Made by a program: the position numbers and the translations under genes. Of a stretch of 64,000 bases of DNA, positions 16,488 through 27,098 are shown piece after piece (the first letter of the stretch is position 1; each line of letters opens with the position of its first letter). This DNA is from Pedobacter sp. FW305-3-2-15-E-R2A2 (GTDB taxonomy: Bacteria; Bacteroidota; Bacteroidia; Sphingobacteriales; Sphingobacteriaceae). The stretch is from the NCBI RefSeq assembly GCF_038446955.1, contig NZ_CP151803.1, forward strand, positions 4,898,001 through 4,962,000, read 5' to 3'. Under the pieces are notes generated by a model. It was not told the origin of the DNA. It saw only the letters and a program-made list of their open reading frames with translations, and ran no database searches.

Positions 16488-19400
16488 ATGAATTCGAAAG
16501 TTTACTTACGAGGTATGCTCCTCCTTGTCATTTCCTGTTTTCTGATTTTGAAACCGGCATTTTCTCAGACTAAAGTAACGATCCAGGGCATCGTAAAAGA
16601 TGAACAGGGTGGAATACTACCTGGCGCATCCGTTACAGTTGCCGATAGTAAACAAGGGACAGTGACCGATGATAAAGGTGCCTTTTCAATTACCGTAGAT
16701 GCCGGAAAAAACCTCCTGATCAATTACCTCGGCTATCAGTCAAAAACTTATCCCGTTAGCAAAAACGAAACCATTACGGTTGTTCTTGCCGCTCAGGAAA
16801 ACACGATGAATACCGTTGTGGTTATTGGCTATGGAACACAAAAGAAATCATCAGTCACCGGTGCAGTGGCCAGGCTCAGTAATGACAACCTGAACCAGAT
16901 CCCGGTATCCAGGGCAGATCAGGCATTGGCGGGGAAACTGGCAGGTGTACAAATCCAAACTACCGATGCCACCGCAGGTGCAGCACCGGTAATCCGTATC
17001 CGTGGCGCGGCCTCCATCACCGCCGGGACAAATCCACTCATCGTAATTGATGGCTATCCGGTTCCAACCGACCTTTCCTCCGTAGACATGAATAACGTGG
17101 AAAGTATTGAGGTCTTAAAAGATGCAGCTTCTGCTGCCATTTATGGTTCCAGAGGAGCAAATGGCGTGATTCTGATCACCTCCAAATCAGGTAAAAACGG
17201 AAAAACTATAGTCGGCCTGAATACTTCGGCAGGTTTCAAAGAGGTGTACAGAAGGTTAAACTTCCCCAGCCTTTCCGAATGGTCGGACCATGTAAAGTCG
17301 GTTAACAACGGCGTCTTATCTCCGGAACTTCTGGCGGCACAACAATACGATGTTCCTACCGACCCACAAGATATTGTATTCAGAAATGGATCCTTTCAAA
17401 ATGCACAGGTGAATGTCAGCGGAGGAACAGAGAAGGTTAAATATTACATTTCCGGTGAAGCACTCTTTGATAAAGGAGTCATCGCCACCAACAATTACAA
17501 ACGCTACGGCGGACAAGCGAACATTGACATTACACCGAATAAAAAATGGAAGATCGGCCTGAGCCTGACCCCTTCTTACACCGTACAGGATGCACCGGTA
17601 TATAAGGTTCATGACCTGCTGAGAAGCTTCGCAACCTGGCTTCCGCTTTATGCGACACAAAATATTTCTGATGCAACGGGACTACCAGTTGGCAATATCG
17701 TTCATCAAAGGGCTTTCGACCCCGCAACCAATCCCCGCTATAAAGGGATTAATTTATCAGCTACCGCAAATAACAACGGATACAGTAACCTGTATGGCAT
17801 CAACAATACCACTTCCGTTTCCAAAACACTGGCCAATGCCAATGTCCAGTATAACTTCACAGAAGACCTTTTTTTAAAAGTATCCGGAGGCGCTTTTATC
17901 AGCAATTCCCGGAACGACTTTTTTCAAAAATCATGGGCCACAAGAGATCCCTTTTTACAGGGAGCAGCGGTAGCGCAAGCCTCTACCAAAGGCAGTCTTG
18001 CCAATAGTCAGACCATTGATTTATTAAATGAAAACATCCTGAACTATACCAAAAGCTTTGGTAAACATGACCTGAGTGTGATCGCTGGTTTCACAGCGCA
18101 AACGACAAAAATAACCAGCAGCAATGCAGCGGCGACCAATTTCTCAACGGATGAAATCCCCACCTTAAATGCGGGGACCATGAGCTCCTTAACCTCTAAT
18201 GAGGAAAGAAGTGCATTGGCTTCCGTTCTTTTCAGAGCGAATTATGCTTACGACAACAAATACCTGATCTCCGTAGGTTCCAGATGGGATGGCAGTTCCA
18301 GATTTGGGGCAAATAACCGATGGGGATATTTCCCCTCTGCGTCCCTGGGCTGGAGAGTCAGCAATGAAGATTTTTATGATAAAGAGGCTTTTGTAAACGA
18401 CCTGAAAATCAGAACAAGCTACGGGGCTACAGGAAATAACAATATCGGAAACTACCGGGCATTTGCCAATGTAAATACCGTAGGCGCCATTCTTGGCGAT
18501 GCGACAAGCCTGGGTTTTAATTCCAGCTTTTACGACAATCCGGATCTGGGATGGGAACGCAGCTTCAGCTTAAATGCCGGAGTAGACATGGCCTTTTTCA
18601 AAAACAGGTTTACCTTAACTGTTGATGCTTACCGTTCTACCACCAAAGACCTGCTTTTCTTTCTGCCCATCAACACGATTACCGGCAGTAACGGAGTATG
18701 GACCAATATCGGAGAAGTACAAAACCAGGGATTAGAGATAGAATTAGGCGCCAAAATCATCGACAATGAGCATTTTAAATGGAGCCTGAGTGCCAATGCA
18801 GCGACCAATAAAAACAAGGTTAAAGCTTTGGGAAACAGCAATTCCATCATCAGTATCGGAGATCCAAAAAGACTCAATTATTTTCTTGCTCAGGTAGGCC
18901 AGCCATTGGTTCAGTTCTATGGTTATGAATATGATCGCGACATTGAGGTAGCCGGAAATTTCTGGCCTACTAATGTGCATTCAGACCGGGTCATTGCCAG
19001 GGATATGAACGGAGACGGTGTGGTAAATGAACAGGATCGGGTGATACTTGGACAGCCTACACCTAAATTTACCTGGGGGTTAACCAGTAACGTCAAATAC
19101 AAAGATTTCGACCTGAGTTTTGTGTTACAGGGCTCCCATGGCGCAAGTGTATTCAATGCAGATCCCAACTATTATGAAACACAGTTTTCAGCTACGGGTA
19201 CTTCAGCCTACCTGACGCTGCCTGCAGATTTACAGGCAAAGACCAGGTACAAAACGGAAAGCAGGTATTCCATTGAAGATGCTTCCTTCATCGCCCTGCG
19301 CAGTCTGAATCTGGGGTATACTCTAAATGCAAAATGGCTGAACGCGATAAAAGCGAGCAACCTGAGAATCTATGCTTCCGCTGCAAATCTATGGTACAAA

Positions 19401-19535
19401 TTTGCCAAAGGATATTCCAGCTACAATCCGGAAGGGGTCAACGAATATACCGATGATCCACTAAAAAATGGCTACCAGAGAGGTTCTGCACCCATTACAA
19501 GAAACATCACTTTTGGTATTAACGCTAATTTTTAA
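16488..19535 (+). CDS. susC: SusC/RagA TonB-linked outer-membrane transporter (alginate, first copy)
   Basis: This 1,015-residue protein has a signal peptide (cleavage near AFSQ, residue 27), a carboxypeptidase-regulatory-like domain (VQGIVKDEQGG-type start, ~30-115), a TonB plug beginning VVVIGYGTQKKSSVTGAV and a C-terminal beta-barrel ending in ITFGINANF. It forms a glycan-import complex with the SusD protein encoded 16 nt downstream. Here it would import alginate oligosaccharides. No N-terminal STN signalling extension is present, so it is not a FecR-regulated receptor by structure. The leader just upstream of its ATG is nearly identical to that of the second susC. Confidence 0.93.
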   Translation: MNSKVYLRGMLLLVISCFLILKPAFSQTKVTIQGIVKDEQGGILPGASVTVADSKQGTVTDDKGAFSITVDAGKNLLINYLGYQSKTYPVSKNETITVVLAAQENTMNTVVVIGYGTQKKSSVTGAVARLSNDNLNQIPVSRADQALAGKLAGVQIQTTDATAGAAPVIRIRGAASITAGTNPLIVIDGYPVPTDLSSVDMNNVESIEVLKDAASAAIYGSRGANGVILITSKSGKNGKTIVGLNTSAGFKEVYRRLNFPSLSEWSDHVKSVNNGVLSPELLAAQQYDVPTDPQDIVFRNGSFQNAQVNVSGGTEKVKYYISGEALFDKGVIATNNYKRYGGQANIDITPNKKWKIGLSLTPSYTVQDAPVYKVHDLLRSFATWLPLYATQNISDATGLPVGNIVHQRAFDPATNPRYKGINLSATANNNGYSNLYGINNTTSVSKTLANANVQYNFTEDLFLKVSGGAFISNSRNDFFQKSWATRDPFLQGAAVAQASTKGSLANSQTIDLLNENILNYTKSFGKHDLSVIAGFTAQTTKITSSNAAATNFSTDEIPTLNAGTMSSLTSNEERSALASVLFRANYAYDNKYLISVGSRWDGSSRFGANNRWGYFPSASLGWRVSNEDFYDKEAFVNDLKIRTSYGATGNNNIGNYRAFANVNTVGAILGDATSLGFNSSFYDNPDLGWERSFSLNAGVDMAFFKNRFTLTVDAYRSTTKDLLFFLPINTITGSNGVWTNIGEVQNQGLEIELGAKIIDNEHFKWSLSANAATNKNKVKALGNSNSIISIGDPKRLNYFLAQVGQPLVQFYGYEYDRDIEVAGNFWPTNVHSDRVIARDMNGDGVVNEQDRVILGQPTPKFTWGLTSNVKYKDFDLSFVLQGSHGASVFNADPNYYETQFSATGTSAYLTLPADLQAKTRYKTESRYSIEDASFIALRSLNLGYTLNAKWLNAIKASNLRIYASAANLWYKFAKGYSSYNPEGVNEYTDDPLKNGYQRGSAPITRNITFGINANF

Positions 19536-19551
19536 ATTAAAACCTACTCCA

Positions 19552-20946
19552 ATGAGAGCTCAAATATTCCTCGCAGTTGTCCTGACTTTAAGTTTTACCA
19601 GCTGCAAAAAATTCCTCGATGAAAAACCAATTTCCAATCTGACCGAACAAAATTATTATCGGAACACGGAAGAGGTAGAAGCAGGTGTAATCGCCTGTTA
19701 CGACGGACTGCAAAAAGTATACGACATTGAATTTAAGCTCACTGAAATCAGGGCCGACAATACTTCAGGTGTTTCCCTGGAGGGCGATTGGGGTGCCATC
19801 AAGTTTTTCAGGGATGCACCTTCCAATTTCTTTGTGCTGGATTACTGGCAGCGAACTTACAATACGATTGCACGCTGCAACCTGGTGCTGAAATACCTGG
19901 ACAACGTAACCGATCCTGCAAAAAAGAAATCCTTTGAAGGGGAAGCTAAATTTATCCGCTCCCTGATGTATTTCAACCTGGTGAGGTTATATGGTGATGT
20001 TCCACTACTGACTGCCTCCATAAAGTACGATGATTTCGGGAAGTTTAAACGCATTCCTAAAACGGAAATCTATCATCAGCTGAAAACAGACCTGCAGACT
20101 GCAGTAGCTTCCTGCCCCGTTTCCTGGCCAAACAATCAACTGGCCAGAGCAACTAAAGGCGCATCGCAGGCATTACTGGCCAAAGTGTACCTGACCTTAA
20201 AAGATTATCCAAACGCGAAGTTACAACTGGATCCTTTAGTAGGTGTTAATTTCAAAGGCAATACTTATCAGCTAAATCCTTCTTATGCAGCCATCTTCAG
20301 CAACACCTCGGAAATGAGCAAAGAGATTCTTTTTGCAGTACGCTATAAAGCAAGTGCCAATGGAGAAGGAAATTCATTTTCTTATGAATATTCCAATAAC
20401 GGAGATGCCCGAAATGTAAAAGCCTCCGCCCCTTACCAGGCCCTGTTTGAAAGTACAGATGTCCGGAAAGTAAGCACCTTCAATGCGACCAACGGGCTAT
20501 GTACCAAATTTCTCGATCCTACCGCTCCTCAAAGAGATGCAGGAAATGATTTTCCAGTACTTCGTTTTGCGGATGTATTGCTGATGTATGCGGAAGTCTC
20601 TAATGAATTGCTTCCTGCCCCTAACAACGAAGTGATCGATCCTTTAAATGAAGTTAGAAACAGGGCCTCAGCCAGTGCTTATCATGCCACGGTCCTCAAT
20701 AGTAAGGAAACCGCCAGAGCAGCGATCCTGAAAGAGAGAAAACTGGAATTTGGTTTTGAAAACCAACGCTGGTATGACCTGATCAGAATGGAGGAAGCGA
20801 ATACCATTTCCATCCTCAATGCTTACCTATCGGCGACCGGAAATCCGACGATCACCGTTCCGGCTTTCCGTCTGGTCTTTCCTATTCCCCAGACAGAAAT
20901 AGACCTGAGCAAAGGCAATCTGACACAGAATACCGGCTATAATTAG
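19552..20946 (+). CDS. susD: SusD/RagB surface glycan-binding lipoprotein (first copy)
   Basis: This 464-residue lipoprotein has a lipobox (TLSFTSC, Cys18), then KKFLDEKPISNL, the usual N-terminus of mature SusD. The TPR-like middle part contains GEAKFIRSLMYFNLVRLYGDVPL, and the C-terminal part contains RFADVLLMYAEV and ERKLEFGFENQRWYDLIRM. It binds the glycan over the mouth of the SusC barrel at the cell surface. I start at ATG 19552, 16 nt after the susC stop; an earlier start lies within susC. It pairs with the first SusC. Confidence 0.93.
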   Translation: MRAQIFLAVVLTLSFTSCKKFLDEKPISNLTEQNYYRNTEEVEAGVIACYDGLQKVYDIEFKLTEIRADNTSGVSLEGDWGAIKFFRDAPSNFFVLDYWQRTYNTIARCNLVLKYLDNVTDPAKKKSFEGEAKFIRSLMYFNLVRLYGDVPLLTASIKYDDFGKFKRIPKTEIYHQLKTDLQTAVASCPVSWPNNQLARATKGASQALLAKVYLTLKDYPNAKLQLDPLVGVNFKGNTYQLNPSYAAIFSNTSEMSKEILFAVRYKASANGEGNSFSYEYSNNGDARNVKASAPYQALFESTDVRKVSTFNATNGLCTKFLDPTAPQRDAGNDFPVLRFADVLLMYAEVSNELLPAPNNEVIDPLNEVRNRASASAYHATVLNSKETARAAILKERKLEFGFENQRWYDLIRMEEANTISILNAYLSATGNPTITVPAFRLVFPIPQTEIDLSKGNLTQNTGYN

Positions 20947-20989
20947 TCCATAAAACGAGCAACCTGAACCAAATATAAATTAACCAAAT

Positions 20990-23900
20990 ATGAATTTTAA
21001 AGTTTTGTTACGAAGCATAGGGATGCTGATGATCTCCTGTTTCCTGTTCGCAAACACAGGATGGTCACAAAGCAAGGTAAAAGTACAAGGTGTGGTGAAA
21101 TCCGCAACGGGCGAAACTTTACCAGGTGCATCTGTGACGGTAAAAGACACCAAACAAGGTGCCGTAACCGATAACAAAGGAGCCTTTAGCATCACCGCCG
21201 AAACGGGAAAGCTATTGCTATTTAACTTCCTCGGTTTTCAACCCCAGGCTTACCTCGTCAAAAAGGAGGAAAGCATCACGATCATCCTTCAGGAAATTCC
21301 AAACACCATGAACGAGGTCGTCGTGATCGGATATGGTACACAGAAAAAATCGGCAGTAACCGGTGCAGTGAGTAAATTGAAAAATGAAAATCTGGATGAA
21401 ATCCCAACCGCCCGTCTGGACAATGCCCTGATCGGAAAAATTGCAGGAGTAACCATCCAGAATGTCAGCTCCGAATCCGGTGCAGAACCCATTGTCAGGG
21501 TGCGTGGATTTAGCTCGGTCAGCGCCGGCTCACAGCCCTTGGTCGTGGTAGATGGTTATCCCGTTCCTGATGGTTTATCCTTTGTAAATCCACAGGATGT
21601 GGAATCTATAGAAGTACTGAAGGATGCCGCTTCCGCAGCTATTTACGGCTCAAGAGCAGCCAATGGGGTCATTCTGATCACCACTAAAAGCGGAAATTCA
21701 GACAAGCCAAGGTATAGCCTGAAGTCCTATTATGGCTTTAAAAAACCCTATGCACTCAACCCGATCATGAGCATTACTGACTATACAAAAATGCTTTTTG
21801 CCGAGGCTGCCCTGAGGGAAAATGACCCGACAGTACCCGCCAATGCAAAAAATCTGATCACTGGTCCGGAAAGAGCGGCATATATCATCGAAGACCAGAT
21901 TAGTGGCATTCCTACAGACTGGCAACAGGAAGCACTGCAAAGTGCAGGCATCAAAAATATTCAGCTGGGCATTTCCGGCGGTAAAAAAGACCTCCGGTAT
22001 TACATTTCTGCAAGTGGACAAAAAGATGAAGCGGTGCTGAAATACAGCGACAACAGCAGGATCAATGTCAAAGCAAAAGTCGATGGTGCATTGAGCAAGA
22101 AAATAGATTTCAGCATCAATTTTAATCCTTCCTATATTAAAACACAAAGACCTGCGGTAAATTTCACAGATTATTTCAGGTTTGGCTCCTTCCTCCCCGT
22201 TCGTCACAATGACTTTACGGCGGCTTATGTACGCCAGAACTCACAATGGGCAAATATACTTCCCGGAGATTTTGTACAGGCGCGCCATTTTAACGGATTG
22301 CAATATTCAGGGACCATGCCCGATGGAAGCAGCTGGACGAGTACCGGCCCGGTGGAGCCTTTTGCCACGAGTAACAATACCCCAGTGTCTATCGCAGCCC
22401 GGGAAAACCGCGACCAACAAACTTACAGGATGCTTGGCGGAGGCGATATCAGCATCAAATTCCTGCCAAACCTGATCTTTAAAAGTTCAATAGGTGGTTA
22501 TTATTCTCAACAGGAAAACAATACTTTCACCAAATCCAGTGCCCGAAAAGATGGCGATGTGAATGAAGCCACACTGTATACCAGGACCTATCTTGACCTC
22601 CTGCTGGAAAACACACTGAACTATAACCTGACTAAAGGGAACCATAGCTTCAGCGGATTATTGGGTTTTACCACTCAGCAAACCCAGATTAAAGAATCAA
22701 ATATGGTCGGAAGAAACTTCCCTACCGACAATTTTGAGACGTTGAATCAAGCCGCGCAAATTGACCAGGCTTTAACCAATACACTAAAAGACCGCATCGG
22801 CCTGATCTCTTACCTGGGTCGTTTCACTTACGATTATAAGAACAAATACCTTCTGGCAGTTAGCTTCAGGATGGATGGCAGTTCCTATTTCGCAGAAGGA
22901 CAAAAATTCGGTTCCTTTCCTGCGGTATCTGCCGGATGGGGAATCGGAAAAGAAGACTTTATGAAAAACATTTCCTGGATCAGCAACATGAAAATCAGGG
23001 CCAGTTACGGAGCTACCGGAAACAATAAGATCCAGAGCTTTGCCTTCCAGAACCTGCTGTATCCGGGCAACTATTCTTTCGGGAGCGGCACGGGATCAGT
23101 CAACCTTGGCCTTGCCCCAAATTCTGATGTATTGGCCAATCCAAACATCACCTGGGAACGTACTTTTGAATTCAACGCAGGACTAGACCTTGGCTTTATG
23201 AAAGACCGCTTCGGACTGACGCTGGAATACTACAATTCAAACACCGATAAACTACTATACAAACGCTCTACGCAATCTTTCAGCGGATCTTTCGAATACT
23301 TTGACAACTCCGGCAGAATCAGAAACCAGGGTCTGGAAATCGAACTGAGCTCCCATAACATTAAAAATGATCATTTTCAATGGTCTACTTCTTTGAATTT
23401 TTCTGCCAACAGAAACAAATTACTGGAACTTGGAGGAGAGCCCTTCCAATACAACTATGGCGAAAGGAATGAGATCTATGCTGCCATTGTCGGACAGCCG
23501 GCGATTCAGTTTTTCGGATATAAAACAAATGGGGTCTGGACTTCGCAGGCACAAATTGATGAGGCAAAAGCAGGCGGACAAACCTCTACCCTGGCAAAAT
23601 ATTATGCACCGGGAGGTTTGAAATTTGTAGATGTAAATGGCGATAATAAGATTGATGTCAATGACCGGACCTCATTGGGAAGTCCTTTTCCGGATTTCAC
23701 CTGGGGCATCAATAATACCTTCAAATACAAAGGTTTTGACCTGAACATTTTGATTCAGGGCGTTCAGGGGGTAAAGCTGATCAATGGAGATGCGAATTAT
23801 AACGAATCCAGAAGGTACAATGAAAACTTTAACAAAAACAGGTGGATCAGTGCCGCAAATCCGGGCGATGGCAAAACCCCTTATTACACGAACGGAGAAA

Positions 23901-24193
23901 ACTGGCTGTTAACGGATTATGTGATCGAAGATGGTTCTTATGCCGCCATCAGAAATGTGATCCTCGGTTATACCATCCCTTCTAAATTCACTAAAAAATT
24001 AGGGGTTACCGGAATCCGGGTATACAGCTCCGCAGATAATTTACTGTACCTGATGGGCAAATCCTACCGGGGCATAAACCCGGAAGCCAGAGCCACTTCT
24101 TCGCAATACTCCTCTCCTCTTGTGGACGGATACCAGCGCGGTGCGTTCCCGATTTCCAGGACCTACACTTTTGGGATAGATGTTAACTTCTAA
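20990..24193 (+). CDS. susC: SusC/RagA TonB-linked outer-membrane transporter (second copy)
   Basis: This 1,067-residue paralog of the first SusC has a signal peptide (cleavage near WSQ, residue 27), a carboxypeptidase-regulatory-like domain, a TonB plug with VVVIGYGTQKKSAVTGAV and a barrel ending in YTFGIDVNF. A DVNGDNKIDVND segment near residue 880 is a typical calcium-loop-like surface stretch of this family. It should import another size or composition class of alginate oligomers. Its SusD partner starts 2 nt after its stop. The conserved leader and similar N-terminal sequence point to duplication of an ancestral susCD pair. Confidence 0.93.
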   Translation: MNFKVLLRSIGMLMISCFLFANTGWSQSKVKVQGVVKSATGETLPGASVTVKDTKQGAVTDNKGAFSITAETGKLLLFNFLGFQPQAYLVKKEESITIILQEIPNTMNEVVVIGYGTQKKSAVTGAVSKLKNENLDEIPTARLDNALIGKIAGVTIQNVSSESGAEPIVRVRGFSSVSAGSQPLVVVDGYPVPDGLSFVNPQDVESIEVLKDAASAAIYGSRAANGVILITTKSGNSDKPRYSLKSYYGFKKPYALNPIMSITDYTKMLFAEAALRENDPTVPANAKNLITGPERAAYIIEDQISGIPTDWQQEALQSAGIKNIQLGISGGKKDLRYYISASGQKDEAVLKYSDNSRINVKAKVDGALSKKIDFSINFNPSYIKTQRPAVNFTDYFRFGSFLPVRHNDFTAAYVRQNSQWANILPGDFVQARHFNGLQYSGTMPDGSSWTSTGPVEPFATSNNTPVSIAARENRDQQTYRMLGGGDISIKFLPNLIFKSSIGGYYSQQENNTFTKSSARKDGDVNEATLYTRTYLDLLLENTLNYNLTKGNHSFSGLLGFTTQQTQIKESNMVGRNFPTDNFETLNQAAQIDQALTNTLKDRIGLISYLGRFTYDYKNKYLLAVSFRMDGSSYFAEGQKFGSFPAVSAGWGIGKEDFMKNISWISNMKIRASYGATGNNKIQSFAFQNLLYPGNYSFGSGTGSVNLGLAPNSDVLANPNITWERTFEFNAGLDLGFMKDRFGLTLEYYNSNTDKLLYKRSTQSFSGSFEYFDNSGRIRNQGLEIELSSHNIKNDHFQWSTSLNFSANRNKLLELGGEPFQYNYGERNEIYAAIVGQPAIQFFGYKTNGVWTSQAQIDEAKAGGQTSTLAKYYAPGGLKFVDVNGDNKIDVNDRTSLGSPFPDFTWGINNTFKYKGFDLNILIQGVQGVKLINGDANYNESRRYNENFNKNRWISAANPGDGKTPYYTNGENWLLTDYVIEDGSYAAIRNVILGYTIPSKFTKKLGVTGIRVYSSADNLLYLMGKSYRGINPEARATSSQYSSPLVDGYQRGAFPISRTYTFGIDVNF

Positions 24194-24195
24194 TT

Positions 24196-25800
24196 ATGAA
24201 AAATCTAAGCACATTTAAGATGAAAAAGCTGATACCTATCGGAACAGGAATTTTACTGATCATGAGCACAATGGGTTGCAAAAAGATCATCAACATTGAT
24301 CCCATTTCCAACATCGGGGTGAATGCCTTTTATAGAAATTATGAGGAAACTAAAGCAGGATTAACCGGCTGTTATTACGGATTACAAAAGCCACTGGAAT
24401 ATGAGTGGATGTTAACCGACCTCAGAACGGACAATTCCAAGCAAGGGGTAGCCAATAGTTCTGCAGCTATCAATTTCGAATTCAATGAACTGGACATGTT
24501 TACGCTGAACTCGGCACATGATAAAGTTTACCAATATTGGCTGCAAACCTATAAAAACATCAGGTCGGTCAATTATGTATTGAAAAGTCTTGGCGCCAGC
24601 TATGCGGCCGGAAAAACAAGTTTGGGAGAAGGAACAGCGGTGATGAGTATGCCGCAGAAAAACCAGCTTGCGGGTGAGGCACTGTTTTTACGTGCCTACC
24701 ATTATTTTAACCTCGTCAGGCTATATGGCGATGTATTCCTCGTTACTGAGCCTGTAGATCCGGAACAATCAAAGAGAATTACCAGGACACCAGTAGCAGA
24801 ATGTTATCAATTGATCATCGCAGATCTGATGGCTGCGAAAGAGTTGCTTTCCCCGGCATCCTATTCCCCTGCCAGCAATACTGAGGTTGGACGCGCCACT
24901 TCATGGGCAGCAAAAGCGCTCCTGGCAAAAGTATATCTGAGTACTAAACAACCCGCTGCAGCGCTCCCTTTACTGGATGAAGTGATCAGCAATAGCGGAC
25001 ATGCTTTACTCCCCTCTTTTGCAGATGTCTTTTCCATCAATAATGAGATGAATAAAGAGATTCTCTTTGCAGTGAGGTTTAAAGCCGGTGGCTTTGGTCT
25101 GGGCAATCTGATGGCAAATAATTTTGCCCCAACCTCCAGTGGCAGTGCGATCGTAAATGGCGATGGAAGCGGTTATAATTTCCCAACCAATGAATTGGAC
25201 CTGGCTTATAAAATCCCTGCTACAGGAGCCGCAGATAGTAGAAAGGCAGTCACCATGGCCAAATATTCTTCCAAATTATACGTCAAAAAATTCATCTCTC
25301 CGGTGCTGGTCAAATTCGACGCAGAGAATGATTTTCCGATTATCCGGTTCTCAGATGTGCTGTTAATGAAAGCGGAAGCCTTAGGCTTTGGAAATGCGGC
25401 GACCATGCTGATCAATCAGGTAAGGGAAAGGGCCGGTGCTGTTGATTATACTTCCGGCGATTTTAACACCGGGTTTTATAAATATCCGCTTGATGGAAGT
25501 AATCCGAATGCACTCTCAGATGAGCCTCGTTTTTTATCGGCTTTGCTAAACGAAAGAAGATTTGAATTTGCATTTGAAAATCAGCGGTTCTTTGATCTTT
25601 TGAGAACCGGACAGGCAATAAAAGTGATCAAAAATCATTACGCATTAGAGTTTGATTCCCACTATAAAGCCTACCGTCCGGCATTTACCCTTGCAGAATT
25701 GCAGGCCAACCTGACCGAAGAAAAATTGTTACTGCCCATTCCTCAACGGGAACTGGATGCCAACGATCAGATAAAAATCATTCAGAACCCAGGGTATTAA
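24196..25800 (+). CDS. susD: SusD/RagB surface glycan-binding lipoprotein (second copy)
   Basis: This 534-residue lipoprotein has a lipobox (IMSTMGC, Cys28) followed by KKIINIDPISNIGVNAFY. It has the SusD core with GEALFLRAYHYFNLVRLYGD, FSDVLLMKAEA and LLNERRFEFAFENQRFFDLL. ATG 24196 is 2 nt after the susC stop; ATG 24220 (MKKLIPIG) would give a shorter signal peptide and is equally possible. It differs clearly from the first SusD, so the two pairs probably handle different oligomers. Confidence 0.92.
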   Translation: MKNLSTFKMKKLIPIGTGILLIMSTMGCKKIINIDPISNIGVNAFYRNYEETKAGLTGCYYGLQKPLEYEWMLTDLRTDNSKQGVANSSAAINFEFNELDMFTLNSAHDKVYQYWLQTYKNIRSVNYVLKSLGASYAAGKTSLGEGTAVMSMPQKNQLAGEALFLRAYHYFNLVRLYGDVFLVTEPVDPEQSKRITRTPVAECYQLIIADLMAAKELLSPASYSPASNTEVGRATSWAAKALLAKVYLSTKQPAAALPLLDEVISNSGHALLPSFADVFSINNEMNKEILFAVRFKAGGFGLGNLMANNFAPTSSGSAIVNGDGSGYNFPTNELDLAYKIPATGAADSRKAVTMAKYSSKLYVKKFISPVLVKFDAENDFPIIRFSDVLLMKAEALGFGNAATMLINQVRERAGAVDYTSGDFNTGFYKYPLDGSNPNALSDEPRFLSALLNERRFEFAFENQRFFDLLRTGQAIKVIKNHYALEFDSHYKAYRPAFTLAELQANLTEEKLLLPIPQRELDANDQIKIIQNPGY

Positions 25801-25817
25801 TCCTTAACAAAATCACG

Positions 25818-27098
25818 ATGAAGAATACCTTTTTAACCATTGCGCTTTTGACCGGCATTCTGCTTCAAGGCTGCAAAAAAGATAAAACGACGGGCAGCAG
25901 TCCGGATGCACTAAGCACTAAGGATTTCAGTTATAACATGGCGACCAAACAGATCAGCCCTGATACAGAAATCAACGGGGAACTGAAATCGCCTGCAGGG
26001 ATCAAACTGATTTATTATTACCTGGTCCGGAACAACGTTCCTGATTCCCTGATTTATATCGGAACACCTTCTGCGGAAAGCAGGAATGACCATAAATTCA
26101 ATGTCCCTACCCTCAGTTTCGGAAATGCAAAAATGACAATGGTCTCGGGCATAAAGCTGATGGTGAAACACCTGGATAACACTTCTTTTGAAAGTTTCAT
26201 TAAAGTAACCGCTTTTACACCTCCCCTTCCTAAATTAGAAAACACACCTTTAAGCCTGCTGCCCGACAATAACGGAAAAATGAGCATTACCGGAAAGGCA
26301 AGTTCCGAAAACGGCTTAAAACTGATCGAGATCTATGATGACTATGAAGGAACATTTGCATTGGTGTCTAAGATAGATCTGACACAGAATGAAAAAGTGT
26401 ATGCACTGAATTATGAGTATACCTATCGTAAAAATGCAGGTAAGCTAAAAGTCGTCGCTACAGATAATTTCGGATTAAAAGCCGAAGCGACCATTACCAT
26501 TCCATTAAGAGCATACACCCTGTACCAGGACCTGAGCATGATGGCCAACGGAACAGCATCCACTCCTTCTTCAGGTAGCTTCTTTATCGGGGAAAGTGGT
26601 ACCATTCTGGGCAGTTGTAACATCAGCGGACAGGAACAGAAACTGGATTTTGTGACCTATTGCTCCAGCACTACGCCAGTCTTTACTCTTTATAGTCCGG
26701 GGAATACAACGACCATTGCTAAAAACTATAAATGTGCTGCTTTAATCTGGGAACCAAATGTTGCAGACCTCAAAGCCACGCGGTTCAGGGTGTTGATTCC
26801 CGGAACAGCTGCCACCGACAAAATCTATGCTGCCTATACCGGCGATACCATTACAGAACTGGATGATAAATTCTTTGAAGGAATTCTCGTTCCCGGAAGC
26901 AGTACGGCGAAGTTCGATGCCATAGTTGCCAATCAGGCCGCCAATACCTTTAATCTGAGTACCGCTTATCTCATTTGGATTCGCGTACCTAAAGCCGATG
27001 GCAGCTTTGTGAACCAGTTGATGAGGGCAAAAGAAGTAACCATCGGATCAACCCCTGCACTATCCACCATGAAGTTTGACATTTTAGTTTCCAAATAA
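25818..27098 (+). CDS. Surface lipoprotein in the SusE/F position, putative alginate-binding
   Basis: This 426-residue protein has a lipoprotein signal (TGILLQGC, Cys19) and a mature part of repeated beta-sandwich character, with stretches such as KLIEIYDDYEGTFALVSKID and a central FIGESGTILGSC segment. I do not recognise a named family beyond this. Its place directly after susD and before PL6, with a 1-nt overlap with PL6 (TAATG), matches the SusE/SusF position in glycan loci. Such lipoproteins bind polysaccharide at the cell surface. Alginate binding is inferred from context only. Confidence 0.65.
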   Translation: MKNTFLTIALLTGILLQGCKKDKTTGSSPDALSTKDFSYNMATKQISPDTEINGELKSPAGIKLIYYYLVRNNVPDSLIYIGTPSAESRNDHKFNVPTLSFGNAKMTMVSGIKLMVKHLDNTSFESFIKVTAFTPPLPKLENTPLSLLPDNNGKMSITGKASSENGLKLIEIYDDYEGTFALVSKIDLTQNEKVYALNYEYTYRKNAGKLKVVATDNFGLKAEATITIPLRAYTLYQDLSMMANGTASTPSSGSFFIGESGTILGSCNISGQEQKLDFVTYCSSTTPVFTLYSPGNTTTIAKNYKCAALIWEPNVADLKATRFRVLIPGTAATDKIYAAYTGDTITELDDKFFEGILVPGSSTAKFDAIVANQAANTFNLSTAYLIWIRVPKADGSFVNQLMRAKEVTIGSTPALSTMKFDILVSK

